Shown: piece after piece, positions 14,977-22,833 of the stretch
Layout: the number at the start of each line of letters is the position of its first letter
How positions within the stretch are numbered: the stretch's first letter is position 1
DNA from: an uncultured Oscillospiraceae bacterium
GTDB lineage: Bacteria; Bacillota; Clostridia; Oscillospirales; Acutalibacteraceae
NCBI GenBank assembly: GCA_900543525.1
Contig: UQRS01000032.1
Location: 1 to 23,591, forward strand
Reading direction: 5' to 3'
DNA length: 23,591 bases
Translations under genes and position numbers: made by a program
Notes under the pieces: generated by a model
What the model was told of the DNA's origin: nothing
Seen by the model: only the letters and a program-made list of their open reading frames with translations
The model's database searches: none

Positions 14977-16338
14977 TCAGTTCTTGAGGCTCTGAATCGG
15001 GGCGGGAATCTGTCCGCCGCGACGGATAAACTTGGCCGGAGAGGCCGTGTTGACCCGCATGACCGGGCCGCTTCCAAGCAGGCCGCCGAAAGAGAGCTCC
15101 TCCCCCACGTCTTTGCCGATCGCCGGAATCAGGCGAACAGCCGTCGTCTTGCTGTTGACCATGCCGATCGCCGCCTCATCCGCGATGACGGCCGAGATAA
15201 CCTCCGCCGGGGTGTCGCCCGGAATGTTGATCATATCCAGCCCGACCGAACAGACGGCCGTCATGGCCTCCAGCTTCTCGATCGTCAGGACGCCGCTGCG
15301 GGCGGCGTCGATCATGCCGGCATCCTCGGTCACCGGGATAAAGGCGCCCGACAGCCCTCCCACGTGGGAGGAGGCCATCACGCCGCCCTTTTTCACCGCA
15401 TCGTTGAGGAGGGCGAGGGCCGCCGTCGTGCCGCAAGCGCCGCAGGTCTCCAACCCCATTTCCTCCAGAATATGGGCGACCGAGTCACCGACCGCCGGGG
15501 TCGGCGCAAGGGAAAGGTCGACGATGCCGAAGGGCACGCAGAGCCGGCGGGAGGCCTCCCTCGCGACGAGCTGCCCCATTCGGGTAATTTTGAAGGCCGT
15601 GCGTTTGATGAGGTCGGCCACGCCGGTGATGTCCATGGTATCCTCCGCCTTGGCCAGAGCGGCGCGCACCACGCCCGGGCCGGAAACGCCGACATTGATC
15701 ACGCAGTCCGGCTCACCCGGGCCGTGAAAAGCACCGGCCATAAAAGGATTATCCTCCGGCGCGTTGCAAAAGACAACCAGCTTGGCCGCGCCAATGCAGT
15801 CGCGGTCGGCCGTAAGCTCGGCGGTTTTGCGGACGACGCGTCCCATCATGGCGACCGCGTCCATGTTGATTCCCGCCTTGGTCGAACCGATGTTGACCGA
15901 CGAGCAGACATGATCGGTGGAAGCCAGCGCCTCCGGAATGCTTTCGATCAAAGCGTAGTCGCCGGCGGCGAAGCCCTTCTGTACCAGCGCGGTATAGCCG
16001 CCGATGAAGTTAACGCCGACCGTGGCGGCCGCTCTCTCCAGCGCGAGGGCGAACTTAACCGGATTGTGCGAAGGACAGGCGGCCGCCAGCATGGCGATCG
16101 GCGTCACCGCGATGCGCTTGTTGATGATGGGGATGCCGTATTCCTTCTCAATCTCATTACATACCGGGACAAGCTCGCTGGCCATGCGCACAATCTTGTC
16201 GTAAACCTTGCCGCAGGCCTTGTCAATATCCGGGTCGATGCAGTTAATCAGGGAAATTCCCATGGTTACCGTCCGTATGTCCAGATGCTCATCCTGAATC
16301 ATGCGGATGGTCTCCAGTATATCGTGTGTGTTGTACAT
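14977..16338 (-). CDS. DUF711 / UPF0210 family protein
   Basis: Conserved cytoplasmic protein of 453 residues, normal full length for UPF0210 (often named PFL family protein). Conserved-looking stretches include HLDIRTVTMGISLINCIDPD (18-37), NVGVSGPGVVRAAL, GQLVAREAS, PTPAVGDSVAHILEEMG, SSHVGGLSGAFIPVTEDAGM and FGGLLGSGPVM. The family name refers to a fold relation with pyruvate formate-lyase, but no glycyl-radical motif is seen and no function is known to me. Start ATG at 16338 follows GGGAGGG. It lies 20 bp after the ACT-domain gene; the two genes are commonly paired in bacteria, so the ACT protein may be its partner or ligand sensor. Confidence 0.92.
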   Translation of the reverse strand: MYNTHDILETIRMIQDEHLDIRTVTMGISLINCIDPDIDKACGKVYDKIVRMASELVPVCNEIEKEYGIPIINKRIAVTPIAMLAAACPSHNPVKFALALERAAATVGVNFIGGYTALVQKGFAAGDYALIESIPEALASTDHVCSSVNIGSTKAGINMDAVAMMGRVVRKTAELTADRDCIGAAKLVVFCNAPEDNPFMAGAFHGPGEPDCVINVGVSGPGVVRAALAKAEDTMDITGVADLIKRTAFKITRMGQLVAREASRRLCVPFGIVDLSLAPTPAVGDSVAHILEEMGLETCGACGTTAALALLNDAVKKGGVMASSHVGGLSGAFIPVTEDAGMIDAARSGVLTIEKLEAMTAVCSVGLDMINIPGDTPAEVISAVIADEAAIGMVNSKTTAVRLIPAIGKDVGEELSFGGLLGSGPVMRVNTASPAKFIRRGGQIPAPIQSLKN

Positions 16339-16358
16339 GTAGAAAGTCCCTCCCGCTA

Positions 16359-16628
16359 TCAGATGGTGTGCATGGAGTTGAAAATATCCTCATGCATGAC
16401 ATGGATCGACAGATTCTGCGTCTGCCCGAGCGCGGCCATTTCGTCCGCAAAATCGGCAAATCTGATCGTAAGGGATGAGATATCGCAAAGCATGATCATG
16501 CAGAACATATCCTGCAAAACGGTTTGAGACACCTCGCTGATATTCACATTTCTCTCGGCGCACACAGCCGAAACCTTCGCCAGAATTCCGACGGTATCCT
16601 TTCCGATGACGGTCAGAACAGCACGCAT
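16359..16628 (-). CDS. ACT-domain protein, UPF0237 family
   Basis: An 89-residue protein consisting almost wholly of one ACT domain, a small ligand-binding fold that often senses amino acids. The start MRAVLTVIGKDTVGILAKVS (1-20) has the typical first strand and helix with GKD-x-VGI loop, and NVNISEVSQTV is the second strand. ATG at 16628 follows GGAGG by nine bases. First gene of a two-gene operon with the DUF711 protein. It resembles GcvR-type single ACT regulators but has no DNA-binding domain; ligand unknown. Confidence 0.9.
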   Translation of the reverse strand: MRAVLTVIGKDTVGILAKVSAVCAERNVNISEVSQTVLQDMFCMIMLCDISSLTIRFADFADEMAALGQTQNLSIHVMHEDIFNSMHTI

Positions 16629-16696
16629 ATGATATTACCTCCATTTTTCCTCTTAAAAAGGCCCGCGGCCCGGTTAAGGATCTTTGTTATTTTTCT

Positions 16697-16702
16697 ATCA
16701 TA
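16697..16702 (-). promoter_or_regulatory. possible -10 box for the ACT-DUF711 operon
   Basis: TATGAT with an extended TG on the minus strand, about 70 bp ahead of the ACT gene. The -35 region (TTCCAT at 17 bp) is poor. A short GC hairpin followed by T5 lies in the leader (about 16655-16672) and might attenuate. The rest of 16703-16870 shows no gene or recognisable element. Confidence 0.45.
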
Positions 16703-16874
16703 TCACACAAGCCGCAAAAATGGAATGCTGTTTTTCAAATATTTTCAAAAAGGATTTTCCAAAGCATACGGCCGCCGGCAAAAAAGGGACCGGGTACCGC
16801 CGCCCGGCGGCCTGCCTTCTCCAAAGGCAAAAGCAGCCGCAAAAAGGCAAGAGACTTTTTCTTTTTGAAAGGGA

Positions 16875-16903
16875 TTGACAAATTCATATCATCGTGGTAG
16901 TAT
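16875..16903 (+). promoter_or_regulatory. promoter of the amino-acid ABC operon
   Basis: TTGACA (16875-16880), 17 bp, then TAGTAT (16898-16903) with an extended TG before it. An A/T-rich tract upstream (TTTTTCTTTTTGAAA) may act as an UP element. Predicted start is near 16910. Confidence 0.82.
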
Positions 16904-16918
16904 GATATTGCTTTAACA

Positions 16919-16964
16919 CAGCCGAGTGAGGACAACCTCGCCCATTCCCGAATTTACACGGCTG
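16919..16964 (+). other. structured 5' leader of the ABC operon
   Basis: In the 84-nt leader, CAGCCG (16919-16924) pairs with CGGCTG (16959-16964), enclosing a second stem GTGAGG/CCTCGC with loop ACAA. No known riboswitch class was recognised and no terminator follows, so any control would be on translation or stability. Confidence 0.4.
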
Positions 16965-16993
16965 CGGCACTTCGCTCTGGGAAGGATGGAAGA

Positions 16994-17797
16994 ATGATGA
17001 AAAGAATAATTGCACTGGTTCTGTCTCTGGTTCTCTGCACTGCCTTTTTTGCCAGCTGCGGCGACAAAAAAGCGGGGAACAACGCGGATAATGAGAAGAA
17101 AACCTTCACGGTTGGCTTTGACGCCAGCTTCCCGCCCTACGGATATGTCGATGATAACGGAGAGTATGTCGGCTTCGATCTCGACCTCGCGGCCGAGGTG
17201 TGCAGCCGGAACGGCTGGACGCTGGTCAAGCAGCCGATCGACTGGAATTCCAAGGATATGGAGCTGAACTCGGGCACGATCGACTGCCTCTGGAACGGCT
17301 TCACCATCAACGGGCGCGAGGATGACTACACCTGGAGCAAGCCGTATGTGGACAACAGCCAGGTGTTCGTAGTCGCCGCCAACGCCGGAATTTCCACGGC
17401 GGCCGACCTTGCCGGTAAAGTAGTCGGCGTACAGGCTGCCTCCTCCGCGCTGGACGCGCTCAACGACGATGACAATGCTGAGCTGAAGGCTTCCTTCGCC
17501 TCGGTACAGGAGTTCCCGGAGTACAACACCGCCTTTATGAATCTGGAGGCCGGCGCGGTACAGGCCATCGCCATGGACATCGGCGTCGCCAAGTATCAGA
17601 TTTCAACCCGCGGCGACGCATATATTATGCTGGAGAAGCCGCTCTCCACCGAGCAGTACGGCGTCGGCTTCAAGCTGGGTAACACCGCGCTGCGCGACAA
17701 AGTACAGTCCACGCTGGACGCCATGGTGGCCGACGGCAAATTCCAGGAAATTGCCGAGAAGTGGGAGGTGACCGATAGCGTCTGCCTCGGCAAATAA
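16994..17797 (+). CDS. amino-acid ABC transporter substrate-binding lipoprotein
   Basis: Surface lipoprotein of 267 residues that captures a polar amino acid for the importer. Residues 1-21 form a lipoprotein signal (MMKRII, hydrophobic core, FFASC lipobox) with Cys22 as the lipidated residue, followed by a charged linker. The family 3 solute-binding domain runs from about 37 to 260: TVGFDASFPPYGYVDDNGEY, GFDLDLAAEV and DCLWNGFTINGRE are typical ligand-binding segments. The ATG pair at 16994/16997 follows GGAAGGA; either may be used. Followed by a terminator-like hairpin that should favour this gene over the membrane parts. The exact amino acid cannot be assigned. Confidence 0.93.
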   Translation: MMKRIIALVLSLVLCTAFFASCGDKKAGNNADNEKKTFTVGFDASFPPYGYVDDNGEYVGFDLDLAAEVCSRNGWTLVKQPIDWNSKDMELNSGTIDCLWNGFTINGREDDYTWSKPYVDNSQVFVVAANAGISTAADLAGKVVGVQAASSALDALNDDDNAELKASFASVQEFPEYNTAFMNLEAGAVQAIAMDIGVAKYQISTRGDAYIMLEKPLSTEQYGVGFKLGNTALRDKVQSTLDAMVADGKFQEIAEKWEVTDSVCLGK

Positions 17798-17816
17798 GGA
17801 CAGAACGCTTTTTTCG

Positions 17817-17841
17817 GGGCGGGGGCATACCCCGCCCTTTT
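17817..17841 (+). terminator. partial terminator between binding-protein and permease genes
   Basis: Perfect 8-bp GC stem (GGGCGGGG / CCCCGCCC, loop GCATA) followed by only four T, 19 bp after the binding-protein stop. Such a hairpin would end or stabilise part of the transcripts and raise binding protein relative to permease. Confidence 0.7.
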
Positions 17842-17887
17842 GCCTGTTTATACGGTCGGGCTTTTCGATAAAGGAGATGGATAAAAA

Positions 17888-18538
17888 ATGGATATCCTCC
17901 AAATGCTGAGCCAGCTGGGCTCGGGCATGCTTGTCAGCATTGAGATTTTCGTGCTGACGCTACTGTTTTCCCTGCCGCTGGGGCTGCTCATCTCCTTTGG
18001 GAGAATGTCGCGCTTCCGCGTCCTTGCCGCAATCACAAAGATATACATCTCCATCATGCGAGGTACGCCGCTGATGCTGCAGCTGATGGTGGTTTATTTC
18101 GGGCCGTATTACCTGTTTAAGGTACCGATCGGAAACGCCTATCGCTTCATTGCGGTCATCGTCGGCTTCGTTTTAAACTACGCCGCCTATTTTGCCGAGA
18201 TTTACCGTTCGGGCATCGAGTCCATTCCGCCCGGTCAGCGGGAAGCGGCGCAGCTCCTCGGCTTTACGAGAGGGCAGACGTTTTTCAAAATCATCCTGCC
18301 GCAGGTGATCAAGCGGATTTTGCCGCCGGTCACGAACGAGATCATCACCCTGGTCAAGGATACCTCGCTGGCCTTTGTCATCGGCTCGGTCGAGATGTTC
18401 ACGGTCGCCAAGCAGATCGCGGCAAGAGAGTCGAATCTCTACGCCTTTGTTGCAGCCGGCCTGTTCTACTACATCTTCAATCTGCTGGTCGCCTTCGTGA
18501 TGGAGCGGGTGGAGAAAAAACTCAGCTATTATAAATAA
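17888..18538 (+). CDS. amino-acid ABC transporter permease (HisM family)
   Basis: Integral membrane subunit of 216 residues with about five hydrophobic helices (near 14-36, 62-80, 84-104, 155-170 and 186-205). The EAA loop that contacts the ATPase is clear at 119-139 (EAAQLLGFTRGQTFFKIILPQ region). ISIMRGTPLMLQL (54-66) is typical of the polar amino-acid uptake permeases. ATG at 17888 follows AAAGGAGATGG. Only one permease gene is present, so the channel is probably a homodimer. Confidence 0.94.
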   Translation: MDILQMLSQLGSGMLVSIEIFVLTLLFSLPLGLLISFGRMSRFRVLAAITKIYISIMRGTPLMLQLMVVYFGPYYLFKVPIGNAYRFIAVIVGFVLNYAAYFAEIYRSGIESIPPGQREAAQLLGFTRGQTFFKIILPQVIKRILPPVTNEIITLVKDTSLAFVIGSVEMFTVAKQIAARESNLYAFVAAGLFYYIFNLLVAFVMERVEKKLSYYK

Positions 18539-18554
18539 GGGAGGGCGGCTGTTT

Positions 18555-19316
18555 ATGAAACTGCTGGAAATGCGGCACATTCAAAAATCCTTTGGAGAGG
18601 TCGAGGTGCTGAAGGACGTCTCCCTCTCGATGGAGAAGGGGGAGGTCGTGGCCATCATCGGGCCGTCCGGATCGGGAAAATCCACCCTGCTGCGCTGCGC
18701 CGCCAACCTCGAAAGCGTCAACGGTGGGGAGATTCTCTACGCCGGGGACGCCATGGTAAAGACCGAGGACGGTCATCCCCGCTATGCTGACAAAAAGGCG
18801 CTGCGAACCATCTCGCGCCGGTTCGGCATGGTGTTTCAGAATTTCAATCTTTTTCCGCATATGAGCGTTATGCAGAACCTCACGGCGGCGCCGATCAACG
18901 TGCTGGGGCTCTCCCGCGGCGAGGCGGAGAAAACTGCGGCCCCGCTGCTTGCCAAGATGGGTCTCTCAGACAAGGCGGAGGCTTATCCCTGCCAGCTTTC
19001 GGGCGGTCAGCAGCAGCGCGTCTCGATCGCGCGGGCGCTGGCTATGTCGCCCGACATCCTGTTTTTCGATGAGCCGACCAGCGCCCTCGACCCCGAGCTG
19101 ACCGGCGAGGTGCTGGCGGTCATGAAGGATCTGGCCGAGGCGCACACGACCATGCTGGTCGTCACGCACGAGATGGGCTTCGCGAGAGAGGTTGCCGACC
19201 GCGTCCTCTTTATGGACAAGGGCTATATTGAGGAAGAGGGCGCACCGTCCGAAATTTTCGGTGCACCGAAGTCCGAGCGGCTTCAGGCCTTCTTGAAATC
19301 GACGCTGCGTATTTAG
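18555..19316 (+). CDS. amino-acid ABC transporter ATP-binding protein
   Basis: Cytoplasmic ATPase of 253 residues that drives the importer. All motifs are intact: Walker A GPSGSGKST (36-44), Q-loop Gln95 (FQNFNLFPHM), signature LSGGQ (148-152), Walker B ILFFDEP (168-174) with Glu173, D-loop SALDP and His205 switch. The family-specific HEMGFAREVADRVLFMDKG matches GlnQ/HisP-type ATPases. Start ATG at 18555 follows GGGAGGG and lies 16 bp after the permease. Last gene of the operon. Confidence 0.95.
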   Translation: MKLLEMRHIQKSFGEVEVLKDVSLSMEKGEVVAIIGPSGSGKSTLLRCAANLESVNGGEILYAGDAMVKTEDGHPRYADKKALRTISRRFGMVFQNFNLFPHMSVMQNLTAAPINVLGLSRGEAEKTAAPLLAKMGLSDKAEAYPCQLSGGQQQRVSIARALAMSPDILFFDEPTSALDPELTGEVLAVMKDLAEAHTTMLVVTHEMGFAREVADRVLFMDKGYIEEEGAPSEIFGAPKSERLQAFLKSTLRI

Positions 19317-19323
19317 CCTTTGC

Positions 19324-19358
19324 AAAAAATCCAGGGCACATCGCAAACCGGATTTTTT
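19324..19358 (+). terminator. first terminator after the ABC operon
   Basis: Nine-base arms AAAAAATCC / GGATTTTTT with a 17-base loop start 7 bp after the ATPase stop. AT-rich, so weaker than the hairpin that follows. Confidence 0.5.
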
Positions 19359-19415
19359 CGCGCTACACGGCCGCTCGGCTGTATGGTGCGTGGCTGGATA
19401 TTTAATAAGGCAAAC

Positions 19416-19455
19416 AAAACCCGGGTGCCGGACAATGTCCGGCACCCGGGTTTTT
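19416..19455. terminator. very strong bidirectional terminator between convergent operons
   Basis: Perfect 18-bp inverted repeat (19416-19433 with 19437-19454, loop AAT), GC-rich core CCCGGGTGCCGGAC, flanked by A4 and T5. It separates the plus-strand ABC operon from the minus-strand gene ending at 19498 and can serve both. Confidence 0.92.
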
Positions 19456-19497
19456 ATGTTTATCACACTACCTGCGGCTTTGCGTCTGTCACAGTGC

Positions 19498-22400
19498 CTA
19501 TGGCCGCCGGATCAGCGAAACCAGGCCGACCACCAGCGACCAGAGAAGCTGTGCGCCGCCCAGCAGCAGCGCCGTCACCAGCGAAGCATTCCCCGTGAAC
19601 ACCGCTCCGAAAATCAGCGCCAGCGTCAGCAGCATTCCAATGATGTGCAAGGCAAGGGAGGCTGTGTACCCCTCCTTCAATCGGATGCAGGCGGTCAGCA
19701 GCGCCGCACTTCCGGCCGCGTCTCCGCAAACCAGCGCGGCTGCGCTGCCCGCCTCCTCCGGTGCGGTCTCCTTACGATACAGCTTGGAATTCTGGGGAGA
19801 AAGCACCCGAACCGAATCGGGATACAGCTCAAAATAATCGCAGATCATCTCTTCCCCGATGTTCTGATCGCAGGTGTCCACCAGCAGCGTCACGCCGGTC
19901 GCGGTCAGCCGCCGAAGCTGATAGGAAATCTCCTCGTCCGCCTCATACCCGACGATAAAGAGGGCGGCCGGCCCCTCGGTGCTGGCCAGATAAACCGGAA
20001 AATACCCGCTGCGCAGAATTCGTTTGTCCACATCGAGGGAGGGCAGCGGAATGGCGTGGGTCTCCATCAACGTGCGATTGCCGATGAAAATGCGCTTCTC
20101 CCCCAGCCAGCCGGAGACACCCATCTGATTCTCATACACGATGGTGTCCACCTCCGGCAGAGGGATGCCCGGCGTAATCATATCATCAAAAATCTGCGCC
20201 AGAGGACTGCCGATCTTATTCAAAATGGCGGCCGCCTCCAGAATCGACTGATCGATCGGATGCGGACTTAAAATATGCATATTGAAAAGCTTAACCGTCC
20301 CCTGCGGGAACAGATCGGCCACATGCAGCGTCGCGGCGTTGGCGTAGCTAAAGTTTTCCGCGCTGCGATAATCGGCGACCTCCGCGCCCAGAGGCGTCAG
20401 CCGTTTGGAGGCCAGCCGCATCGGCAGAGCCGAAAGCAGCGCGGCGGCCGGCGGGCAACAGGCGCAAAGCACCGCCGCAAAGACGGTCAGGCCGATCGCC
20501 TGCCCCTGCAAAATCCACCCGGCCGCGCCGCCCCCGATCGCAAGGATCAGGCCAAGCAGCGTCACCTTCGGCACCAGTCGCTCATACGGCTCGCGTCGAT
20601 AGGCGGTTTTGAGGAAATCGGTCGGGCGGTTAATCCGCCGGGCGGAGAAAATGAGTGCCTCCCCCAGCACAGCGCCGCTGGCCAGCAGAGAAGTTACCTC
20701 CTCCCGGTCGAGGAGGAATGCGGACGACTTCGGCCGGTTGTTTGCCACGACGCGGAAATTAGCTCGGATAGTGCGGACGGTCATCAGCTTGCCGATAAGA
20801 TTGAAGATCAGCGCCAGTCCGCCGAGCGCCCCCATGAGGCCGACAGCCTCTCCTCCCGCGGCGGCGGCCACAATCCCCTGAATCAGGCCGGCCGTCACGG
20901 CGAGAGCCGCCAGGCTGTCGCCATCCGGCCGCAGAGTCACAAGTGCGATCATCCCCCGCATAACCGGGAGATTGACTGCGGCCACTCCGGCCAGCAGCAG
21001 CAGATAAATCACCGAAAACAAAATGGAATTGCCCGTCCGCAGCCCGTCAAACAGCGGCGTCGAGAGCAAAAAGAGCAGCGCGCAAAGCAGGACGGTTGGA
21101 ATCAGGCGCGCGGTCAGCCGCACTGCCCTAGCCGACAGATCGGCCTCTATCGTTTCCCGATCGGCGGGCGTTTCATAATCGGAAAGCAGCGTCTCCTCCG
21201 GCATGACGTCACCGGCCGGCGGCAGCTCCTCCGCCGCGGCCTCCGGCTCATCCTCACCGAACAGCCGGAATTTCCGGGGCTGTGTATCGGCCGCGTCCTC
21301 CTGCGGCTCGGGCGGAAGAATATCCTCCAGATCGGACAGGTCGGGGGACGGATTCAGGGTGTCGAACGGAACCGTTTTGCCCTCCAGCGCGTCAAGCGCG
21401 GCCGCCGAGCTGACAATGTCCACATCCTCGCCCGGGCGGGGCGCTTTCGCCTTCTCCTTTACAAAGACCTGCCCGTTCAGATCCGAGTCGGCCAGGCTGT
21501 ATTGAGAGGCGTACGGCGCAGGCTGCTTTCCGGCCTCGTCGTTTTCCCTTTCCACAGCCGCCGGATCCACCAAATCCACATCAATCGGATGCTCCTTCGC
21601 CAGCACGCGGGTCGCCGGCGTCGCCGTGCCGGGCGTGGTCGGCGTGATAAACATCCGCGACCGTTTGACCGGCGTGACCTTGAGGGTCTGGCGTGAAAAG
21701 ACGCCGCTCGAAAAGGAGGTAACCTCCGGCGACTGGTCGGCGAGAGAGTGCCCTTCCCTGCTGTCGGAGGAAATATCCGGCGTCTTGCTTACGACGGTTG
21801 CGCCGTCCGACTCCGGCTCTGACTCCTCCATCGGGCGGGGAATCGGCGCGAAGGAGGCGGTGTATTCCGGGACCGCCTCCGCCGGAGAGGCAGGGGCTTC
21901 CTCCTCCTTTTTCAAAACGGAAGGCGCTGCGTCCGGCTCTTCAAACTTCTTTTCGAAATAGGAGGCCGGCTTCATTCCGGCAGGCAGCGTTCTCGGACCG
22001 TATTTTTCCTCAGTTTCCCGCTCGGCCTTTTGCTCGGCGTAGCGGATCAGCTCCTCGACGCTCATGGCGGCCGGCCGCACCGGCAGCTTTTGCCGGCCTT
22101 GCAAAGCGGAGGCGGATTTCCGACCTGCAGTCGGCGGGGCGGCAGGTGATTTTGGCGCGTCTGCCGCCGCAGACTGTGCGGACGCGCCGGATGCTTTTTT
22201 TGACCCGGCCCCCGCTTTTACCGGAGGAACCCGGACAGTGACCGGCCTTGCGGGCGCGGCGGTATGTATGGGCGCGGCAGGCACAGCCTCCGCCGCATGG
22301 GCGGGCGAGGGAGCGGGATGCTCCGCCTCGGTGCGCGCCGCCTGAATCTTTTTCATCCGTTCATAGAGGCTTTCGCCGTCGGACAGCCGCCCGGGGGCAA

Positions 22401-22818
22401 AAGCCGCTTTGCCGTCCGCTTCGCCGGCCTCTTTGCCGGCCGGCGCAGGCTGCGGCGCTTCCGCTGTTTCCTCCCCTGTCCAGGCCTTGGTCGCATGAAC
22501 CAGGCTGGACCTTGGCGCGGCCGCCTCTTTTTCGCCCGGCGGCCGGGGCACGGCCGGCTGGCGCTCGACCGTTTCGGGGTCGATGTCGGTTTCAAACACA
22601 ACAAACTGCGGCGCGGAAGGCTGAACCGGACGGGGCGCTTCCCGATCGCTTGCAAAGCCGGACACCACCTCCTCCGGTGTGAGGGCGTGCGGCGCGCGCG
22701 AATGCGTTCCGGCCGGGCGCTGCAGCGGCGTAGAAGCCGGGTCGGCCGCGTCGGACGTATTCTCCTGCGCAGCCTTTAAAATCGCGTCAATTGAGAATTC
22801 GTTATCCTTTTCCCGCAT
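19498..22818 (-). CDS. large membrane protein, degenerate P1B-type ATPase-like with disordered N-terminus
   Basis: Unrecognised 1106-residue protein. Residues 1-560 are rich in Ala, Pro, Glu and Ser and look disordered, with a few ordered islands (8-18, 150-162, 252-292). From about 572 it has eight hydrophobic helices laid out as in heavy-metal P-type ATPases: two pairs (572-616, 635-677), a short loop in place of the actuator domain (678-747), a pair at 750-798 with CCPP (787-790) where CPC is expected, a ~250-residue cytoplasmic part, and a last pair (1054-1101). In the cytoplasmic part, DLFPQGT (835-841) stands where DKTGT should be, GSPLA (870-874) replaces SEHPLA, EKRIFIGNRTLMETHAI (907-923) keeps the nucleotide-domain pattern, TCDQN (982-986) replaces TGDN, and GDAAGSAALLTA (1032-1043) replaces the GDGxNDxPAL hinge. 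Transport activity therefore seems lost. ATG at 22818 follows GGAGG; 15 bp after rlmB. Confidence 0.85.
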   Translation of the reverse strand: MREKDNEFSIDAILKAAQENTSDAADPASTPLQRPAGTHSRAPHALTPEEVVSGFASDREAPRPVQPSAPQFVVFETDIDPETVERQPAVPRPPGEKEAAAPRSSLVHATKAWTGEETAEAPQPAPAGKEAGEADGKAAFAPGRLSDGESLYERMKKIQAARTEAEHPAPSPAHAAEAVPAAPIHTAAPARPVTVRVPPVKAGAGSKKASGASAQSAAADAPKSPAAPPTAGRKSASALQGRQKLPVRPAAMSVEELIRYAEQKAERETEEKYGPRTLPAGMKPASYFEKKFEEPDAAPSVLKKEEEAPASPAEAVPEYTASFAPIPRPMEESEPESDGATVVSKTPDISSDSREGHSLADQSPEVTSFSSGVFSRQTLKVTPVKRSRMFITPTTPGTATPATRVLAKEHPIDVDLVDPAAVERENDEAGKQPAPYASQYSLADSDLNGQVFVKEKAKAPRPGEDVDIVSSAAALDALEGKTVPFDTLNPSPDLSDLEDILPPEPQEDAADTQPRKFRLFGEDEPEAAAEELPPAGDVMPEETLLSDYETPADRETIEADLSARAVRLTARLIPTVLLCALLFLLSTPLFDGLRTGNSILFSVIYLLLLAGVAAVNLPVMRGMIALVTLRPDGDSLAALAVTAGLIQGIVAAAAGGEAVGLMGALGGLALIFNLIGKLMTVRTIRANFRVVANNRPKSSAFLLDREEVTSLLASGAVLGEALIFSARRINRPTDFLKTAYRREPYERLVPKVTLLGLILAIGGGAAGWILQGQAIGLTVFAAVLCACCPPAAALLSALPMRLASKRLTPLGAEVADYRSAENFSYANAATLHVADLFPQGTVKLFNMHILSPHPIDQSILEAAAILNKIGSPLAQIFDDMITPGIPLPEVDTIVYENQMGVSGWLGEKRIFIGNRTLMETHAIPLPSLDVDKRILRSGYFPVYLASTEGPAALFIVGYEADEEISYQLRRLTATGVTLLVDTCDQNIGEEMICDYFELYPDSVRVLSPQNSKLYRKETAPEEAGSAAALVCGDAAGSAALLTACIRLKEGYTASLALHIIGMLLTLALIFGAVFTGNASLVTALLLGGAQLLWSLVVGLVSLIRRP

Positions 22819-22833
22819 GACCGTAATCCTCCT

